A stretch of DNA of 36,882 nt from Dendronalium phyllosphericum CENA369 (GTDB lineage Bacteria > Cyanobacteriota > Cyanobacteriia > Cyanobacteriales > Nostocaceae). Shown piece after piece: positions 35,945-36,882 of this stretch (the stretch's first letter is position 1; each line of letters starts with the position of its first letter). The notes below the pieces were generated by a model, which saw only the letters and a program-made list of their open reading frames with translations, searched no databases and was not told the origin of the DNA. The position numbers and the translations under genes were made by a program. The stretch is taken from positions 1-36,882 of the forward strand of contig NZ_JAECZA010000205.1 of assembly GCF_016056275.1 (NCBI RefSeq), read 5' to 3'.

Positions 35945-35979
35945 TTCCGTTTTTACCTAATTAAGAGGTAAAAACGGAA
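35945..35979. promoter_or_regulatory. Perfect inverted repeat with 7-nt spacer between operon and recombinase
   Basis: TTCCGTTTTTACCT (35945-35958) and AGGTAAAAACGGAA (35966-35979) are exact inverted copies around AATTAAG. Arms of 11-14 bp with a 6-8-bp asymmetric spacer are the classic layout of a tyrosine-recombinase crossover site. It lies 22 bp before the recombinase ATG. It could instead be an operator serving both divergent transcripts. Confidence 0.6.
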
Positions 35980-36001
35980 CATCTAAAGTTCAATTTCTTA
36001 T

Positions 36002-36583
36002 ATGGCTAAAAATAACAGAAAAGGAAAAGCAGCTGTCATTAGTGATAGTGACTTTGTAAAAATTCGCAAGCAAGTTAAAACTGATAAGTATAAATTACTT
36101 TTAGACCTTGGTTGGTACACAGGTGAGCGATGGGGGGCACTCATCAAGTTAAAAGTGAGCGATGTTTATGATGCTAAGGGCAAGCCTAAAGATGTGCTGG
36201 TTTTTCCGGCCATCATTCGCAAACATCGACCAGATGGCACAGCTGACACGGTAGAAATTGCAGTGCATGAAAATTTACGAGAATCGCTCTCTAGGTTTGT
36301 ACCTGGGGACTCGCTGTGGTTATTTCCTTCGCGGTGCGGTGAAAAGCCCATTACTTGGCGAAATGCCTATGACATTCTCAAGCGGGCAGCTGAGAATGCC
36401 GGAATGGGGACTAGGGGAATTTCAACTCACACTACCCGCCGGAGTCTAGTCAACCGATTGCGAAAAAATGGTGTTGATAAAGCTGTGATTCGCAAAATCA
36501 CCGGACACCGCGATAACAAAGGCTTAGACCCTTATTTAGAAGTTGACATCGACGAGGTTCGGGCGGCGATCGCAACCCTCTAA
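36002..36583 (+). CDS. Short tyrosine recombinase/integrase (193 aa)
   Basis: Site-specific recombinase consisting of a catalytic domain with only a short N terminus. The active-site residues are all present: Arg43 (YTGERWGAL), a probable beta-hairpin Lys (IIRKHRPDG, 71-79), His143 and Arg146 (STHTTRRSLV), His169 (ITGHRDN) and nucleophile Tyr178 (LDPYLEV). Phage integrases usually have separate arm- and core-binding domains and 300-400 residues; at 193 this protein is the size of FimB/FimE-type invertases. It diverges from the nine-gene cassette. Its 3' end carries a HIP1 octamer (36566-36573), unlike the cassette. Confidence 0.9.
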   Translation: MAKNNRKGKAAVISDSDFVKIRKQVKTDKYKLLLDLGWYTGERWGALIKLKVSDVYDAKGKPKDVLVFPAIIRKHRPDGTADTVEIAVHENLRESLSRFVPGDSLWLFPSRCGEKPITWRNAYDILKRAAENAGMGTRGISTHTTRRSLVNRLRKNGVDKAVIRKITGHRDNKGLDPYLEVDIDEVRAAIATL

Positions 36584-36882
36584 AAGAAAGACAATTCATA
36601 CCAAGTGCGAATATGCTGATGGCACAAGAGAATCTGATCGGATTTGCGATCGCCTCTGAAAGCCTTCTGCGCGATCGCATTTTTCGTTTTCACCCACTTA
36701 TCGCTACTCACTAGCAACAATAATTTTGCTTTTAAACACTTTTCGTGGATGAAGCAACGAAAAATCAATACTTTTAACCCTGTGCGCGTGGCCCCAGGAA
36801 TGGCGATCGCCCAAAACCTGATTATTGAGAATGCCTGACACTAGAGGGGTGGGGAAGATGAGGGAGATGAGGGAGATGAGGG
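36584..36882. other. Region downstream of the recombinase
   Basis: About 300 bp with three GCGATCGC sites (near 36648, 36672 and 36803). A short repeat of GATGAGGGA units runs at 36857-36882 to the window edge. A 64-codon frame at 36644-36838 lacks a ribosome binding site and is not called. No tRNA or clear attachment site was found. Confidence 0.5.

Noticed and set aside
36644-36838. 64-codon frame after the recombinase
   Set aside because: No ribosome binding site, and it crosses three HIP1 sites in non-coding-like DNA.

Overview
The window looks like chromosomal DNA of a filamentous, probably heterocyst-forming cyanobacterium (Nostocales). Evidence is the high density of the HIP1 octamer GCGATCGC (roughly one per 1.1 kb up to 29.74 kb), short heptanucleotide repeat tracts between genes, and cyanobacterial gene neighbourhoods such as clpC-rimI-lysA-cdaA-uppS and J-domain protein next to DUF3143. 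Genus cannot be assigned from the sequence alone.

Region 1 (1-7.7 kb, mostly + strand): pyruvate dehydrogenase E2 (pdhC/odhB), a MidA-type methyltransferase, a 31-residue membrane microprotein, a beta-hydroxyacid dehydrogenase, a small conserved-looking protein, then a two-gene signalling pair. The pair is a receiver / glutaredoxin-like / flavin oxidoreductase fusion followed by a cNMP-domain histidine kinase. Region 2 (7.7-16.2 kb): clpC and rimI on the minus strand, then lysA, cdaA and uppS on plus (cdaA and uppS overlap by 4 bp), then a minus-strand pair of DUF3143 and a membrane-anchored J-domain protein. Region 3 (16.8-23.4 kb): two bestrophin-type channel genes bracket a dnaK-dnaJ pair and an M28 aminopeptidase. 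Region 4 (23.7-30.2 kb): a very long HyuA-HyuB (5-oxoprolinase/hydantoinase) fusion and mutL, both carrying in-frame insertions of the genome's own dispersed repeats. Between them lies a small gene pair whose second member, a retropepsin-like protease, is interrupted by an amber codon.

Region 5 (30.2-36.6 kb) is the unusual part. Nine minus-strand genes with short spacing or overlap (TAATG, ATGA) encode proteins I cannot assign to known families. They include a Cys-rich protein, a 658-residue protein with about 22 tandem 11-residue helical repeats, a 269-residue protein, several small soluble proteins, a TM plus coiled-coil protein and a holin-like 64-residue protein. A short tyrosine recombinase diverges from this operon. 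Between them sits a perfect inverted repeat, two 14-bp arms around a 7-nt asymmetric spacer, which has the geometry of a tyrosine-recombinase core site. HIP1 is absent across 29742-36565. I read this as an integrated, virus-derived or virus-like cassette that lacks recognisable capsid, portal, terminase, packaging ATPase and replication genes. It is the best candidate here for an undescribed system.

How the parts relate: the left 30 kb is ordinary housekeeping (carbon metabolism, proteostasis, cell envelope and c-di-AMP, lysine synthesis, mismatch repair). The right 6.5 kb is an acquired module. All functional statements come from reading motifs by eye; no database search was run.
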